The notes: a model not told the origin generated them from the letters alone. A DNA stretch of 64,000 nucleotides from JANNBN01 sp963763885 (GCA_963763885.1 CAVXQD010000007.1:1736001-1800000); one strand, 5' to 3'; positions 25,627-35,677 are shown, counted from the first letter of the stretch. Numbers and translations: made by a program.

Positions 25627-26717
25627 ACAACCTCAAGAAGACGCTCACCCCGGCGCTCATCGCGCTTGGCATCGCATTCGCCATCGCTTCAGTGGTGCTC
25701 ATTGCTTCAGGTCACAACCCGCTTACGGCCTACAAGGCAATGTGGAAGAACTTCGCCACCCTCGACGGGTTCGTCACGTCGGTCAACGTTGGGGCTCGGT
25801 ACTACATCGCAGCAATCGCCATCGCTGTTGCCCTCAAGATGAACCTCTTCAACATCGGTACCAACGGCCAGTACCAGCTCGGTGCCATGTTCGGCGCAGT
25901 GGTGGGTGCGGCTGTCAGGTTGCCCGCTCCGCTGCACGTTGTGCTCACGTTAGCGGTGGCCATCGCTACAGGTGCTGCGTGGGCTGCATTGGTTGCAGTG
26001 CTACACAACACCCGAAACGTTCACCCCGTCGTTGCGGCCATCATGCTCAACGGTGTTGCATCGTCGGTCATCACCTATCTCATGCAGAGCAGCTGGACCA
26101 ACTTCAAGAACCCAGCGCTCAAAGAGTACGGCTCCACACGCCCAATCCCGCGGTCTGGCCAACTTCCGGTGTGGAAAATCGGCAGCAGTGTGTTGCAGAG
26201 TTACGTGCTGCTGGCCGTGCTGGTTGGCATCGGGTTCTATCTGCTGGTGTACCGGACGCGATTCGGCTTCGAGCTGCGCGCCTCGGGTGGCAACCCCAGC
26301 GCCGCACGCTCCGCTGGGGTCGACCCCAAGCGCATGGTGCTCATCACGATGGCAATCTCCGGTGGCGTTGCAGGCCTAATCGGTATGGGCATCGTGTTGT
26401 CCTCCAACGATCAGCTCACCTACGGCGACCGGTTTCCTGGCACGCTCGGATTCACCGGCATTGGCATCGCCCTTCTCGGACGTAACCACCCCGCCGGTGT
26501 TGCGGCCGCTGCGTTTCTCTGGGCGGCGCTCGATCAGGGCGCGCGCGGCCTGGTGACCGTCGACATCACCGGCGAAATCGCCGTCATTTTGCAAGGTTCA
26601 CTGCTCTTCATTGCAGTCGTTGTCTACGCGGTCTGGGAACGGAAGTTTCTGGCCGCAACCATCCGAGACGCTGCAGCACGCACCGCTGCAGCACGCAAAG
26701 AAGCGGCAGCAGCATGA
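25623..26717 (+). CDS. ABC importer permease 1 (BPD transporter type 2, nucleoside)
   Basis: An RbsC/LivH-like (type II) permease with about nine to ten hydrophobic segments. NLFNIGTNGQYQLGAMFGA is the conserved cytoplasmic-loop helix region and GMGIVLSSNDQLTYG and GFTGIGIALLGRNHPAG match the YufP class. The TGA overlaps the next permease start by 4 bp. Length 364 aa is normal. It forms a heterodimer with the next gene product in the membrane. Confidence 0.93.
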   Translation: MNNLKKTLTPALIALGIAFAIASVVLIASGHNPLTAYKAMWKNFATLDGFVTSVNVGARYYIAAIAIAVALKMNLFNIGTNGQYQLGAMFGAVVGAAVRLPAPLHVVLTLAVAIATGAAWAALVAVLHNTRNVHPVVAAIMLNGVASSVITYLMQSSWTNFKNPALKEYGSTRPIPRSGQLPVWKIGSSVLQSYVLLAVLVGIGFYLLVYRTRFGFELRASGGNPSAARSAGVDPKRMVLITMAISGGVAGLIGMGIVLSSNDQLTYGDRFPGTLGFTGIGIALLGRNHPAGVAAAAFLWAALDQGARGLVTVDITGEIAVILQGSLLFIAVVVYAVWERKFLAATIRDAAARTAAARKEAAAA

Positions 26718-28045
26718 GCCCCGATACCAACAAAAGTGCTGGCCCCGCCACCACGGTCCCCACTTCCTTGCAGAGCCTCGCCGATCATCGGGTTGTCCAA
26801 CGGCTGTTGGCAGCCAAGTGGCAACGCGCGGCTGCAGCATTCCTCGGGTTCGTCGTGCTGCTCACCGTCGCCGGCCGCCTGTTCAGTTCTCGCGGTGAAG
26901 ACGGCAGCGGCGCCGGGCTCACGGGATCATCCACCATCAGCACCGCACTCGGGTTCGCCGTGCCCGTTGTACTCGCAGGCCTGGGGGGGCTCGTCTGCGA
27001 ACGAGCCGGCATCATCAACATCGGCCTGGAAGGCATGATGATTCTCGGCACCTGGGGGGCTGGCCTGCTCGGTTGGCACATGGGGCCATGGGGTGCGCTG
27101 CTTGGTGGCCTCCTTGGAGGTCTCCTCGGGGGGGCGCTGCACGCACTCGCCACCGTTACGTTCGCCGTGGATCAAACGGTTTCCGGCGTCGCGATCAACA
27201 TCGCGTCGCTCGGCATCTGCAGATACCTCAGCGATATCTTCTTCAATGGAAAAGGTAGCGAAGGGGACCTCGGCACCATTGCTGACTCACCGTCTGTCTC
27301 CAACTTTGGTTCCCGTTTCTCGGTACCGTTCATCGGCAACCCACTGCAATCGCTGGAAGACCGTCACTGGTTCCTGGTCTCCGACCTTGCGGGGGTTGTG
27401 CGAGGCCTCCTCGTTGACGTTGCCTGGAGTTCGGTTCTTCTACTGCTGCTTGTTCCAGTGGTTTGGTATCTGGTGTGGCGCACCCCGTTCGGTCTTCGGC
27501 TTCGCAGCGTGGGCGAAAAGCCAGCCGCTGCGGAATCGCTCGGCGTCAACGTGATTCGCACCAAGTGGATTGCCGTCGTGATGTCCGGTGGGTTGGCCGG
27601 TCTCGGTGGGGCGTGGCTGGTGCTCGACAGCTTGAAGTACCAGCAGGGCATGACGGCCAACCGCGGGTACCTCGGCCTCGCCGCCATGATCTTCGGCAAT
27701 TGGATGCCCGCCATGCTCTTCGTTGGGGCGATGCTGTTCAGCTTCAGCCAGTCTGTAGGGTTCCAGCTTGGCTATGAGTCCCGCGCCCTCATCGGCGCTG
27801 TTGGCATGGCCTTTGCGCTCGGGACCATCTGGACAGCATTTCGCCGTAGGGTCATCCCAACCGTGCTGATGGCCCTTGTTTCAGTCGGCATTCTTGTCTT
27901 CGCGGCTCGCAACACATCCATCAACGACGCGCTGATCAAGGCGCTGCCGTACGTGCTTACCCTCGTCGTGCTTGCAGTGGCTTCGAAACGCCAACGTCCC
28001 CCGGCGGCGTCCGGTGTTCCGTACATCAAGGGCCAAACGGGCTGA
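26714..28045 (+). CDS. ABC importer permease 2 (BPD transporter type 2, nucleoside)
   Basis: Second membrane subunit (YufQ class). CERAGIINIGLEGMMILGTWG is the diagnostic conserved loop, with GEKPAAAESLGVNVIRTKW as the cytoplasmic coupling region and about nine to ten membrane helices. Length 443 aa is longer than usual because of an N-terminal tail of about 40 residues and an extra cytosolic or hydrophobic loop (residues about 180-230). It is followed after 2 bp by cytidine deaminase, so import and first catabolic step are co-transcribed. Confidence 0.93.
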   Translation: MSPDTNKSAGPATTVPTSLQSLADHRVVQRLLAAKWQRAAAAFLGFVVLLTVAGRLFSSRGEDGSGAGLTGSSTISTALGFAVPVVLAGLGGLVCERAGIINIGLEGMMILGTWGAGLLGWHMGPWGALLGGLLGGLLGGALHALATVTFAVDQTVSGVAINIASLGICRYLSDIFFNGKGSEGDLGTIADSPSVSNFGSRFSVPFIGNPLQSLEDRHWFLVSDLAGVVRGLLVDVAWSSVLLLLLVPVVWYLVWRTPFGLRLRSVGEKPAAAESLGVNVIRTKWIAVVMSGGLAGLGGAWLVLDSLKYQQGMTANRGYLGLAAMIFGNWMPAMLFVGAMLFSFSQSVGFQLGYESRALIGAVGMAFALGTIWTAFRRRVIPTVLMALVSVGILVFAARNTSINDALIKALPYVLTLVVLAVASKRQRPPAASGVPYIKGQTG

Positions 28046-28047
28046 CC

Positions 28048-28518
28048 GTGGCGTCGCCCATTGACCGTGTCGACCGTGTCGACTGGGAATCAATCAGGGC
28101 AGCGGCCAAGGCCGCCACTGCCTTTTCCTACGTGCCGTATTCGCGCTTACAAGTCGGTGCCGCCGTGCTCATGGATGACGGTGTAATCATCAGCGGCTGC
28201 AACGTAGAGAATGCATCTGTCGGCCTCACGTTCTGTGCAGAAATCACCATGCTCGGCAGCATGCACATGGCCGGGTACGGACGTGGGCGAATGGTTGCCG
28301 TTGCCGCAACAGACCAGTACAACCGAAGACTCACGCCGTGCGGACGCTGCCGACAACTGCTCATGGAGAACGGTGGCCCCAACCTCTTGGTGGACGCCGC
28401 CCCCGCCCCACGGCTGATGCGAGAGTTGTTGCCTGACTGGTTCGGCCCCGAGGATCTTCCTGCAACCGTGGACGCTGACCTCGACGAAAACACCGGCGGT
28501 TCCACCAAAAACACCTGA
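28048..28518 (+). CDS. cdd: Cytidine deaminase
   Basis: Converts cytidine and deoxycytidine to uridine and deoxyuridine. The zinc site is FCAEITMLGSM (Cys-Ala-Glu) and PCGRCRQLLME (two Cys), and NVENASVG is the substrate loop. Start GTG 28048 lies 2 bp after the permease stop, so it belongs to the nucleoside-import operon. 156 aa including a longer acidic C-terminal tail (about 25 residues) than typical 130-aa enzymes. Confidence 0.93.
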   Translation: MASPIDRVDRVDWESIRAAAKAATAFSYVPYSRLQVGAAVLMDDGVIISGCNVENASVGLTFCAEITMLGSMHMAGYGRGRMVAVAATDQYNRRLTPCGRCRQLLMENGGPNLLVDAAPAPRLMRELLPDWFGPEDLPATVDADLDENTGGSTKNT

Positions 28519-28589
28519 ACAGCCAACCAGCAAATGCTGACTTCCGGCTCGGTGTGCAATGTTCGGTCCGTCCGGCCAATACTGGCGCA

Positions 28590-30233
28590 ATGACCGGATG
28601 GAACTACGCAGACGTTTTCGAGGCTGTTGCCTCATCAGTGCCAGACCAGCTTGCCCAGGTGTGCGGCGAGCGTCGCTACACCTGGTCGCAGTTCGACACT
28701 CGGGCCAATGCGCTGGCCACCCACCTGTTACACAGTGGGTTGGGGGAACAAGCCAAGGTTGCGGCGTATCTCACCAACAGCCCCGAGTACCTCGAGACAT
28801 ACTTCGCTGCCTTCAAGGCTGGCATGGTGCCGGTCAACACCAACTTCCGGTACGGTCCCGACGAGATTCGCTACCTCTTCGAAAATGCCGATGCTGAAGC
28901 CGTCGTCTTTCACGCCGTCTATGCGTCACTCATCGACGCGGTGCGGGCACAGCTGCCCGGGGTGCGTCAGTGGATTGTGGTCGACGACCCGGGCGAGACC
29001 AACGGTGCCGCCGTGGCACCATGGGCAACGCCCTACAACTCGATAATCAGCGCACATAGCAATGTGGATGGCCCCGTTCGTGGACCGTGGGGTCTCAGCG
29101 GAGATCACATGCTGTTTCTGTACACGGGTGGCACCACCGGCATGCCAAAAGGCGTGATGTGGCGACAAGACGATCTGTTCAACGTGCTCGGCCGAGGTGG
29201 GCATGCTGCATTCCAGCTACCCGGCGTGGAGTCACTGGACGAGCTCCGCACACGCACGGTTCCCACCCAACCAGTGATGGTGCCCGCGTGTCCGTTGATG
29301 CACGGCACCGGGCAGTTCAGCGCCTTCATCTCCATGGCCCTCGGTGGTTGCGTGGTCACCAACCCAAACCGATCCTTCGATGCAGCAGAACTGTGGGACA
29401 TGGTTGAGGAAAATCGCGTCACGAGCTTGGTGATCGTGGGAGACGCGTTTGCAAAACCGTTGCTTGCTGCGCTGGATGCTTCCCCTGGCCGCTGGGACCT
29501 TTCTGCGCTTACCATGATGTCAAGCAGCGGCGTCATGTGGAGCCAGGAGACCAAAGAGGGCCTTCTCGAGCATCTTCCCCAAGCTGTGCTGGTCGACAGC
29601 TACGGGTCATCAGAAGCTGTCGGGCTTGGCGCCAGCGCGTCGTCCAAGGGCAACGCTGCAACCACCGCCGTTTTCCAACTTGGACCTACCGTGCATGTGT
29701 TCACCGAAGACAGCCAGCGCGTTGCACCCGGATCGGGGGAAACCGGCTTCGTGGCAATCAGCGGGTTTGTCCCCGTTGGGTACTACAAAGACCCTGAAAA
29801 ATCCGCCCGCACCTTCAGAACAATCGACGGGGTGCGGTACTCGGTGCCGGGTGACTTCGCACGGGTCAACGCCGATGGAACGCTCCATCTCCTCGGCCGC
29901 GGTTCGGTCTGCATCAACACCGGCGGCGAAAAGGTGTTTCCTGAAGAAGTGGAAGAGGTTCTCAAAGTCCATATCGACGTGGCAGACGCGGTGTGCGTGG
30001 GTATCCCCGATGATCGGTTTGGTGAAGTCATATGCGCGGTTATTGAACGGTCAGCAAGCGCATCGGCCAACGGGTTTAATCAGGACGACGTGATTGCATC
30101 AGTTGCGGCAAGGCTGGCGAAGTACAAGACGCCGCGGCATGTGGTTCTTGTTGACAGCATCGGACGATCTCCGGCTGGCAAGGTGGACTACAAGAACCTG
30201 ACCGCTATCGCCCGGGAACGCCTCGGTCGCTAG
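28590..30233 (+). CDS. Acyl-CoA synthetase (AMP-forming, ANL superfamily)
   Basis: Adenylates a carboxylic acid and transfers it to CoA. Core motifs: LFLYTGGTTGMPKGVM (AMP-binding P-loop), VDSYGSSEAVGLG, YSVPGDFARVNADG (the Asp before the hinge) and, near the end, RSPAGKVDYKNL with the catalytic Lys. Length about 547 aa. The start ATG 28590 (MTGWNYADVFE) was preferred over 28554 because the first 12 residues there are not family-like. The subgroup often acts on medium- or long-chain or steroid acids; substrate is not determined. Confidence 0.9.
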   Translation: MTGWNYADVFEAVASSVPDQLAQVCGERRYTWSQFDTRANALATHLLHSGLGEQAKVAAYLTNSPEYLETYFAAFKAGMVPVNTNFRYGPDEIRYLFENADAEAVVFHAVYASLIDAVRAQLPGVRQWIVVDDPGETNGAAVAPWATPYNSIISAHSNVDGPVRGPWGLSGDHMLFLYTGGTTGMPKGVMWRQDDLFNVLGRGGHAAFQLPGVESLDELRTRTVPTQPVMVPACPLMHGTGQFSAFISMALGGCVVTNPNRSFDAAELWDMVEENRVTSLVIVGDAFAKPLLAALDASPGRWDLSALTMMSSSGVMWSQETKEGLLEHLPQAVLVDSYGSSEAVGLGASASSKGNAATTAVFQLGPTVHVFTEDSQRVAPGSGETGFVAISGFVPVGYYKDPEKSARTFRTIDGVRYSVPGDFARVNADGTLHLLGRGSVCINTGGEKVFPEEVEEVLKVHIDVADAVCVGIPDDRFGEVICAVIERSASASANGFNQDDVIASVAARLAKYKTPRHVVLVDSIGRSPAGKVDYKNLTAIARERLGR

Positions 30234-30245
30234 GCAACCGTTTAA

Positions 30246-31676
30246 TTACGTGCGCTTAGCAATTGGGGTTCGTGCGTGCAGGGTGGCGCTATCGGCGGCG
30301 GCTCGCCCTGCATGCCAACCGGCCGCGTTGGAGATAGATGACCGCGTGGTTTTCACGTTGGGAAACACTTCGGCTTGGTGAGCAATCACCTGCTCATTGC
30401 GGTCCGCCAGAACCGGCAGAAACGACCCGCCCATCGTTGCGCGGGCTTCGTCGGCTGCAACATCGGCTGCCTCGGTCAAGCGTTCACCAATGCGAAGGGC
30501 GAAGGCGATGATGAAGGTTCGGCGGAACGATTTCGTTCGGGATGTTCCGCTTCGGTCAACCGTGCGGCCAGCCGCAACCATCGACGAGGTGGCCTGAGTC
30601 AACAACGAGGTGAAGAGTAATTCGGTGATGTCGAGGTCGGCCGGAAAACCGAATACCGTGACAATTCCGAAGTGTGTGGCCATGACCGCCGAGCACCGAT
30701 TCGCTTCGGCAACCACCGTCAACAGAACCGCTTTGGCCTCAAAGTACGGATCTTCCACATGGACTCTACGGGCAGAGACGCCAGAAACCGACGGTGCACC
30801 CGCATCGAGCATCGCCAGATCAATCGCGTGGCGCGCCATAAGTTGCTGTGCCTTGGACGTGAGGGCGTCGGCTTCTTCATCGAACGTCGTTGACTCGGCC
30901 TTGGCCAGCAGCCCGCGCACCGTCGCGAGTACCTTTTCGTCCAGTTGTTGCGACGCGGACCGGGTTGGTGCTGGAGCAACCGGTCGGCTACTTGGAGGCG
31001 GAATCAGCACCGGCATTTTTGGAAGCCGACGCAAGCTGACCAGCAATTCGATTCCCACTCGGACGTCGGTGATGAGGCGCATCTCATCGATCAACGAATG
31101 CGAGCTCGGCTCCGAGAATGCAGGCGATCCGTCGGACGAACCCATCCCTGAATCCATCCCAGAATCCATACCCGGAGCAATGTCCAGGGTGAGGAGCTGT
31201 TGCGCCCAACGATCATCGAGGAACTTCTCGTGAGTACCGGCGCGTTCCAGACGAAGGGACGCGAGCAACAGGGAACGATGTTCCGCGGAATGGTGCTTTG
31301 CGACAACGTGAGCCAGGTCCAGTGGTTGCCATCCGTCGGCAAATGTGGCCCGCGCAGATTGAGTCAGCGCAGCTTCCAGCGCCACTACGCCTGCACGGCG
31401 GCCAGTGGTGAGCACCGACGAAGTGAGCTGCTCGATGCTCAGCAGCATCTCGTGCTCCAGTCCACGAACGAAGAACTGAACAGCTTCGTCGAGGTGTCGT
31501 TGGGCTTCGACGCTACGGGCAGCGTCGGAAATGACCTGTTGCAACCTGGGAAGCCCCGGCTGCAAAACGGGGTCTTGCCAACGCGCCCACGCCCTGGCCT
31601 CTGCAATGGACCGAGCGCTGCTCAGCAGGTCACGCTGTCGATTGCCGTCACGTCGTTTGGAACTGTTGGAACCCAT
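30246..31676 (-). CDS. DUF2786 domain protein
   Basis: The domain at residues about 235-280 (KVLATVRGLLAKAESTTFDEE, QQLMARHAIDLAML) is the DUF2786 signature found in actinobacteria; its function is unknown. N-terminal helices (EMLLSIEQLTSSVLTTGRRAG) precede a low-complexity GMDSGMDSGMGSS stretch and a Pro-rich linker. The C-terminal half (AVLLTVVAEANRCSAVM, EVFPNVKTTRSS) is mixed alpha/beta. It converges on the acyl-CoA synthetase gene, 12 bp apart. Confidence 0.7.
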   Translation of the reverse strand: MGSNSSKRRDGNRQRDLLSSARSIAEARAWARWQDPVLQPGLPRLQQVISDAARSVEAQRHLDEAVQFFVRGLEHEMLLSIEQLTSSVLTTGRRAGVVALEAALTQSARATFADGWQPLDLAHVVAKHHSAEHRSLLLASLRLERAGTHEKFLDDRWAQQLLTLDIAPGMDSGMDSGMGSSDGSPAFSEPSSHSLIDEMRLITDVRVGIELLVSLRRLPKMPVLIPPPSSRPVAPAPTRSASQQLDEKVLATVRGLLAKAESTTFDEEADALTSKAQQLMARHAIDLAMLDAGAPSVSGVSARRVHVEDPYFEAKAVLLTVVAEANRCSAVMATHFGIVTVFGFPADLDITELLFTSLLTQATSSMVAAGRTVDRSGTSRTKSFRRTFIIAFALRIGERLTEAADVAADEARATMGGSFLPVLADRNEQVIAHQAEVFPNVKTTRSSISNAAGWHAGRAAADSATLHARTPIAKRT

Positions 31677-31752
31677 GACGCCAGATCATTGCAGTGGGGT
31701 GAGACAGTCACGGTTTTGTAACCGTCCTGGGACAGTTACTCAGACGGACGCG

Positions 31753-32154
31753 TTACAACCGCTCGCGGTCTCGGGTGCCAATCACAGCGTCGACCTCAAC
31801 TTCGACCTTCCACTGCGGGTTCATCAACCCGCTCACGACCAGCATCGTGTTTGCAGGACGAATCTCGGAGAACAACTCACCGTGAAGGCGCTCCACCGCG
31901 TGTACATCTGTTCGATCGGTCAGGTACACGCGTGTGCGCACCACGTCGGCGAGGCTGCCGCCCGTTTCCATAAGTGCCTTTTCAATGATGTCGAAACAAC
32001 GCCGAAGCTGCCCGGTGACGTCGGGCGGGCAGGTCCCGTCAGGGTTGACCGGTGCGGTCCCGCTGACAAACACCAGATTGTCGATTCGAACAGCTCGGCT
32101 GTAGCCGACAATGAGTTCGTAAGGCAGACCGGACGAAATGCGCTGGCGCTCCAT
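31753..32154 (-). CDS. RidA/YjgF/YER057c family protein (reactive enamine/imine deaminase)
   Basis: A small trimeric RidA fold: PYELIVGYSRAVRIDNLVFVSGTAP at the start, TGQLRRCFDIIEKALMETGGSLADVVRTRVYLTD, and GLMNPQWKVEVEVDAVIG near the end. The family's substrate-binding Arg is in VVRTRVYLTD. Length 133 aa. It may remove reactive intermediates from amino-acid or nucleotide catabolism. Divergent from adenosine deaminase, with 38 bp between starts. Confidence 0.88.
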   Translation of the reverse strand: MERQRISSGLPYELIVGYSRAVRIDNLVFVSGTAPVNPDGTCPPDVTGQLRRCFDIIEKALMETGGSLADVVRTRVYLTDRTDVHAVERLHGELFSEIRPANTMLVVSGLMNPQWKVEVEVDAVIGTRDRERL

Positions 32155-32192
32155 CTTGCAACCTTACGCAGGCAGTCGTGCAACACTTGGTC

Positions 32193-33362
32193 ATGTCAGC
32201 CACGATTGCCGCTGCAAACACTTCCGTCACACCTCAGGCCGGACCTCAGACCGGACTTCTTGCCGGACTGAATACCGACATCGTGCGCCGGGTGCCCAAG
32301 GTGCTGTTGCACGATCACTTGGACGGCGGCCTGCGTCCCCGCACCATCATCGAACTCGCGCAAGAGTACGGGTACGCCGGTCTTCCCTCAACAGACCCTG
32401 ACGAACTCGCTGCACTCATCCGTCGCGGGGCCGATCGCAAAGATCTCACGCTGTACCTCGAAGGTTTCGTGCACACGTGTGGCGTTCTACAGCACAAGGA
32501 TGCCCTCATCCGTGCAGCACACGAGTGCGCCCTTGACCTCGCAGACGACGGGGTGGTCTACGCCGAGGTGAGGTTTGCCCCAGAGCTGCATATCCAGGCC
32601 GGGCTCACCCTCGATGAAGTGGTCGATGCAGTCCAAGAAGGATTCCGCTCCGGCCAGGCCGCAGCCCTTGCTGCTGGTGCCCCCATCGTCATTGGCACAC
32701 TGTGTGGGGCAATGCGCCAGGCAGCACAATCCAACGAGATCGCAGCGCTCGCCATTCGACACCGAGACAACGGTGTTGTCGGCTTCGACATTGCGGGCCC
32801 GGAAAAGGGCTTCCCACCAAGTCGTCACCTCGACGCGTTCAACTTGGTCCACGAGGCAAACTTCCACACCACCATTCACGCTGGTGAGGCGTTCGGGCTT
32901 CCGTCTATCCACGAGGCCTTGCAGTTCTGCGGTGCTGAACGTCTCGGGCATGGCGTGCGTATCGTCGACGACATCACCGTTCACCCGGACGGCAGTTACG
33001 AACTCGGTCGCCTGGCCGCCTTCGTACGAGACCGCCGTGTTCCACTTGAGATGTGCCCGTCGTCCAACGTTCATACGGGTGCTGCGGCCTCCATCGCAGA
33101 GCATCCAATTGCGTTGCTCAAACGATTGCGCTTCAGGGTCACCATCAACACAGACAACCGCCTCATGTCAGGCGTGTCAATGAGCTCAGAAATGCAGGAG
33201 TTGGTCGATACGTTCGGTTACGGCCTCGATGATCTCCAATGGTTCACCGTCAACGCCATGAAGAGCGCCTTTTGGCCGTTCGAGGATCGCCTTCGCCTCA
33301 TCGACCAAGTCATCAAGCCTTCGTACGCACGCTTACGAACCGAACTGCTCACTGGCGTGTAG
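32193..33362 (+). CDS. add: Adenosine deaminase
   Basis: Converts adenosine to inosine. Zinc ligands and catalytic elements: LHDHLDGGLRP (HxH), HAGEAFG (Glu), GHGVRI (His) and the actinobacterial form NTDNRLMS of the catalytic Asp region. Length about 389 aa. The start ATG 32193 (MSATIAAAN) was chosen; the frame opens at 32178 (MQHLV). It overlaps the convergent TIGR03083-like gene by 14 bp at the 3' end. It fits the surrounding nucleoside-salvage genes. Confidence 0.92.
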   Translation: MSATIAAANTSVTPQAGPQTGLLAGLNTDIVRRVPKVLLHDHLDGGLRPRTIIELAQEYGYAGLPSTDPDELAALIRRGADRKDLTLYLEGFVHTCGVLQHKDALIRAAHECALDLADDGVVYAEVRFAPELHIQAGLTLDEVVDAVQEGFRSGQAAALAAGAPIVIGTLCGAMRQAAQSNEIAALAIRHRDNGVVGFDIAGPEKGFPPSRHLDAFNLVHEANFHTTIHAGEAFGLPSIHEALQFCGAERLGHGVRIVDDITVHPDGSYELGRLAAFVRDRRVPLEMCPSSNVHTGAAASIAEHPIALLKRLRFRVTINTDNRLMSGVSMSSEMQELVDTFGYGLDDLQWFTVNAMKSAFWPFEDRLRLIDQVIKPSYARLRTELLTGV

Positions 33363-33975
33363 CCAAAGCGAGGCGGGCGGCAAGAGGCTCAAAGCCTGGG
33401 CCACCTAACTCGGTCAAGACCGACCCTCTCCCAGAGACGGTCATGATGAGCGCTTCGGCAAGGCCTTCAACCACCGGCCCGGAGCCGTGTTGGAACTCCA
33501 TGTCGGTCGCACGAAGCATTAGTCCCCGACAACGAGTTACCTCTTCCCACACTGTGCGATCAAGGACAACCTGCAGCCGTTCCTCGTCAACGTGGCGCGG
33601 CCGACCAAGGGGACGGCGCATGTCTTGGTGGTGAATGAAGAGGTCTGCAAGCACCGAAGCAGCGGTAGACCGAGGAGGTAGATGGCGGTTTCCGATGGTG
33701 GCTGCAAAGCTTCCCAGCAGTTCCGTCGTTGGTCGGGAGCCACGAGACTTGGCCGCACGGTCGGACAGTTTTGGCACGCTCCATCCGGCTTTCAGTAATG
33801 GCACAAAGACGGATCCGCGTGTGACCGTAGGAACCCATATGAGATGCGCTACTACTTCACGGACACGCCAACCCGCACACAACGACTGAGCGTCCCAGTC
33901 AGCGTCGGACAGTCCGGCAAGGAACTGCGCAAGGTCACGGCGCTCATCGTCAACCAGGTCCCAAAGTTCGCTCAT
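33349..33975 (-). CDS. Maleylpyruvate-isomerase-like / TIGR03083 DinB-fold protein
   Basis: A DinB-like four-helix bundle: DERRDLAQFLAGLSDADWDAQSLCAGWRVREVVAHLIW has the LCxGWxVxdvvaHL signature of the actinobacterial TIGR03083/MDMPI_N family, and LFIHHQDMRRPLGRP carries the paired His-His-x-D metal-type motif. Length 208 aa. Members bind mycothiol-dependent or unknown substrates. It sits immediately downstream of the phosphomutase in the same direction (10 bp gap). Confidence 0.82.
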   Translation of the reverse strand: MSELWDLVDDERRDLAQFLAGLSDADWDAQSLCAGWRVREVVAHLIWVPTVTRGSVFVPLLKAGWSVPKLSDRAAKSRGSRPTTELLGSFAATIGNRHLPPRSTAASVLADLFIHHQDMRRPLGRPRHVDEERLQVVLDRTVWEEVTRCRGLMLRATDMEFQHGSGPVVEGLAEALIMTVSGRGSVLTELGGPGFEPLAARLALATRQ

Positions 33976-33985
33976 CGGCCAAGGC

Positions 33986-35677
33986 TCATACGTTCAGCAC
34001 CTGCTCCATGGAAGTGCGGAGCCCAGCAAGCGATGGGCACTCATCGGGGCCAAGCACTTCGAAGTACACCTTGCATTTGGGTTCGGTTCCACTTGGGCGA
34101 ACGACAACGCGGCCACGGTCACCGACGTTGATCACCACAACATCGGCCGGCGGGTTTTGCGTGGCAAGGTCGCGCCACTGCGTCACCGCAACTCCGTCGA
34201 GTGCCGCTGGCGGATTTGCCCGCAGGCGTTGCATCAATTCAGCCATCTTCTCCTGCGCGTCTGAACCGTCGAATCGAACGGACCACTGCGCGGTTCGCGA
34301 CGCTCCGTACCGTTCCGCGATCTGTGCGAGTCGTTCCGTGACAGTAGAACCGTTTGCGAGGACACCGGCTGCGAGGTCTGCCATGACAACTGCCGCGCTC
34401 ATGCCGTCTTTGTCTCGCACAAGTTGGCCAACACAGAAGCCGATTGCCTCTTCGTACATCAACACAGTTGCCAGATCAGGATGAGCCATGGCGGCGCGTG
34501 CGAGGTATTTGAAGCCTGTCAGCGTCTCGACGTACTGCACACCGTGCGAAGCAGCAATGGCCGACAGCAGCGACGACGACACCACGGTGGTGGCGACAAA
34601 TCTATTAGCGCCCAACGCAGTGGTTGCATCGAGGAGATGATCCGCAAGCAGCCACCCGATTTGGTCGCCGGTGAGTTGCCGCCATCCACCTGGCACGGAG
34701 GAGTCGGGAACCGCGGCGCTCATTCGGTCGGCGTCAGGATCGTTGGCGATCACGATGTGCGCGTCAAGCTGGCGAGCCAACTCCAACGACAGGTCAAGCG
34801 CTCCGGGTTCCTCGGGGTTGGGAAATGCAACCGTCGGGAAATCCGGATCCGGGAACTGTTGTTGCGCAACGGTCTGCACTTGCGTGAAGCCTGCTCGCTT
34901 GAAGGCCTCTTGCATCGTTGCCGCACCAACCCCGTGCATTGCCGTGTACACAACACGCAACTCTGAGCGCTGTTGGGGCGTGGAGGTTTTGGGGTCCAGG
35001 GCAGCAACACCATTGAGGTAGGCCTGGGAAAGTTCGTCGCCCCAGGTCGTGACTCTCGGGTTGGGCAGCGATACGACGCTGACAGGCGCAGCGGCAGAAA
35101 TTCGTATGTGTGCTTCTATTTTACGGTCAGCTGGCGATACGATCTGCGCACCATCGCCCAGATAGACTTTGTAACCGTTGTCCGCTGGCGGGTTATGACT
35201 GGCAGTCACTTGGATACCCCCGACAGATCCAAGGTGAGTGGTGGCAAATGCAACGAGTGGGGTGGGAACGTGTGAGGCAGAAAGCGCCACACTGAACCCA
35301 GCTGCAGCCAGCACCGCTGCTGCATCTTCAGCAAACGATCGGCTGCCATGGCGCGCGTCATGCCCCACCACCACCAGCCCCCCACCGTGGCCATGTTCAA
35401 CCAGCCACGCAGCAAAGCCGGCCGTTGCCTGACGAACCACCAACCGGTTCATCCGCGCTGGTCCAGGCCCGAGCGGCGCACGCAGTCCAGCCGTACCGAA
35501 CGCAAGCGGAGCGCCGAACAACTCTGCCAACCGGTCGAAATCGCCGCTTCCAACCAGCTCTTCGATGACGGACCGCGTCTCAGGATCGGGGTCCTGGGCA
35601 ATCCACGAATAGACCGCTGCAAGCAGATCGGCGTCGGGTCCCTCGGTGGGGTCAGACGAGAGTGGTGCTTCAGTCAC
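33986..35677 (-). CDS. Alpha-D-phosphohexomutase family (phosphoglucomutase/phosphomannomutase or phosphopentomutase)
   Basis: Interconverts hexose- or pentose-1- and phosphate isomers. The phosphoserine is in VTASHNPPADNGYKVY near residue 160, the metal-binding loop is NDPDADRMSAAVP, FGTAGLRAPLGPGPARMN is the N-terminal signature of the PGM2-like subfamily, and RPSGTEPKCKVYFE is the sugar-phosphate-binding end. Length 563 aa fits PGM2. Next to deoC and nucleoside genes a phosphopentomutase (ribose-1-P to ribose-5-P) role is plausible; sequence alone does not decide. deoC starts 22 bp away. Confidence 0.85.
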   Translation of the reverse strand: MTEAPLSSDPTEGPDADLLAAVYSWIAQDPDPETRSVIEELVGSGDFDRLAELFGAPLAFGTAGLRAPLGPGPARMNRLVVRQATAGFAAWLVEHGHGGGLVVVGHDARHGSRSFAEDAAAVLAAAGFSVALSASHVPTPLVAFATTHLGSVGGIQVTASHNPPADNGYKVYLGDGAQIVSPADRKIEAHIRISAAAPVSVVSLPNPRVTTWGDELSQAYLNGVAALDPKTSTPQQRSELRVVYTAMHGVGAATMQEAFKRAGFTQVQTVAQQQFPDPDFPTVAFPNPEEPGALDLSLELARQLDAHIVIANDPDADRMSAAVPDSSVPGGWRQLTGDQIGWLLADHLLDATTALGANRFVATTVVSSSLLSAIAASHGVQYVETLTGFKYLARAAMAHPDLATVLMYEEAIGFCVGQLVRDKDGMSAAVVMADLAAGVLANGSTVTERLAQIAERYGASRTAQWSVRFDGSDAQEKMAELMQRLRANPPAALDGVAVTQWRDLATQNPPADVVVINVGDRGRVVVRPSGTEPKCKVYFEVLGPDECPSLAGLRTSMEQVLNV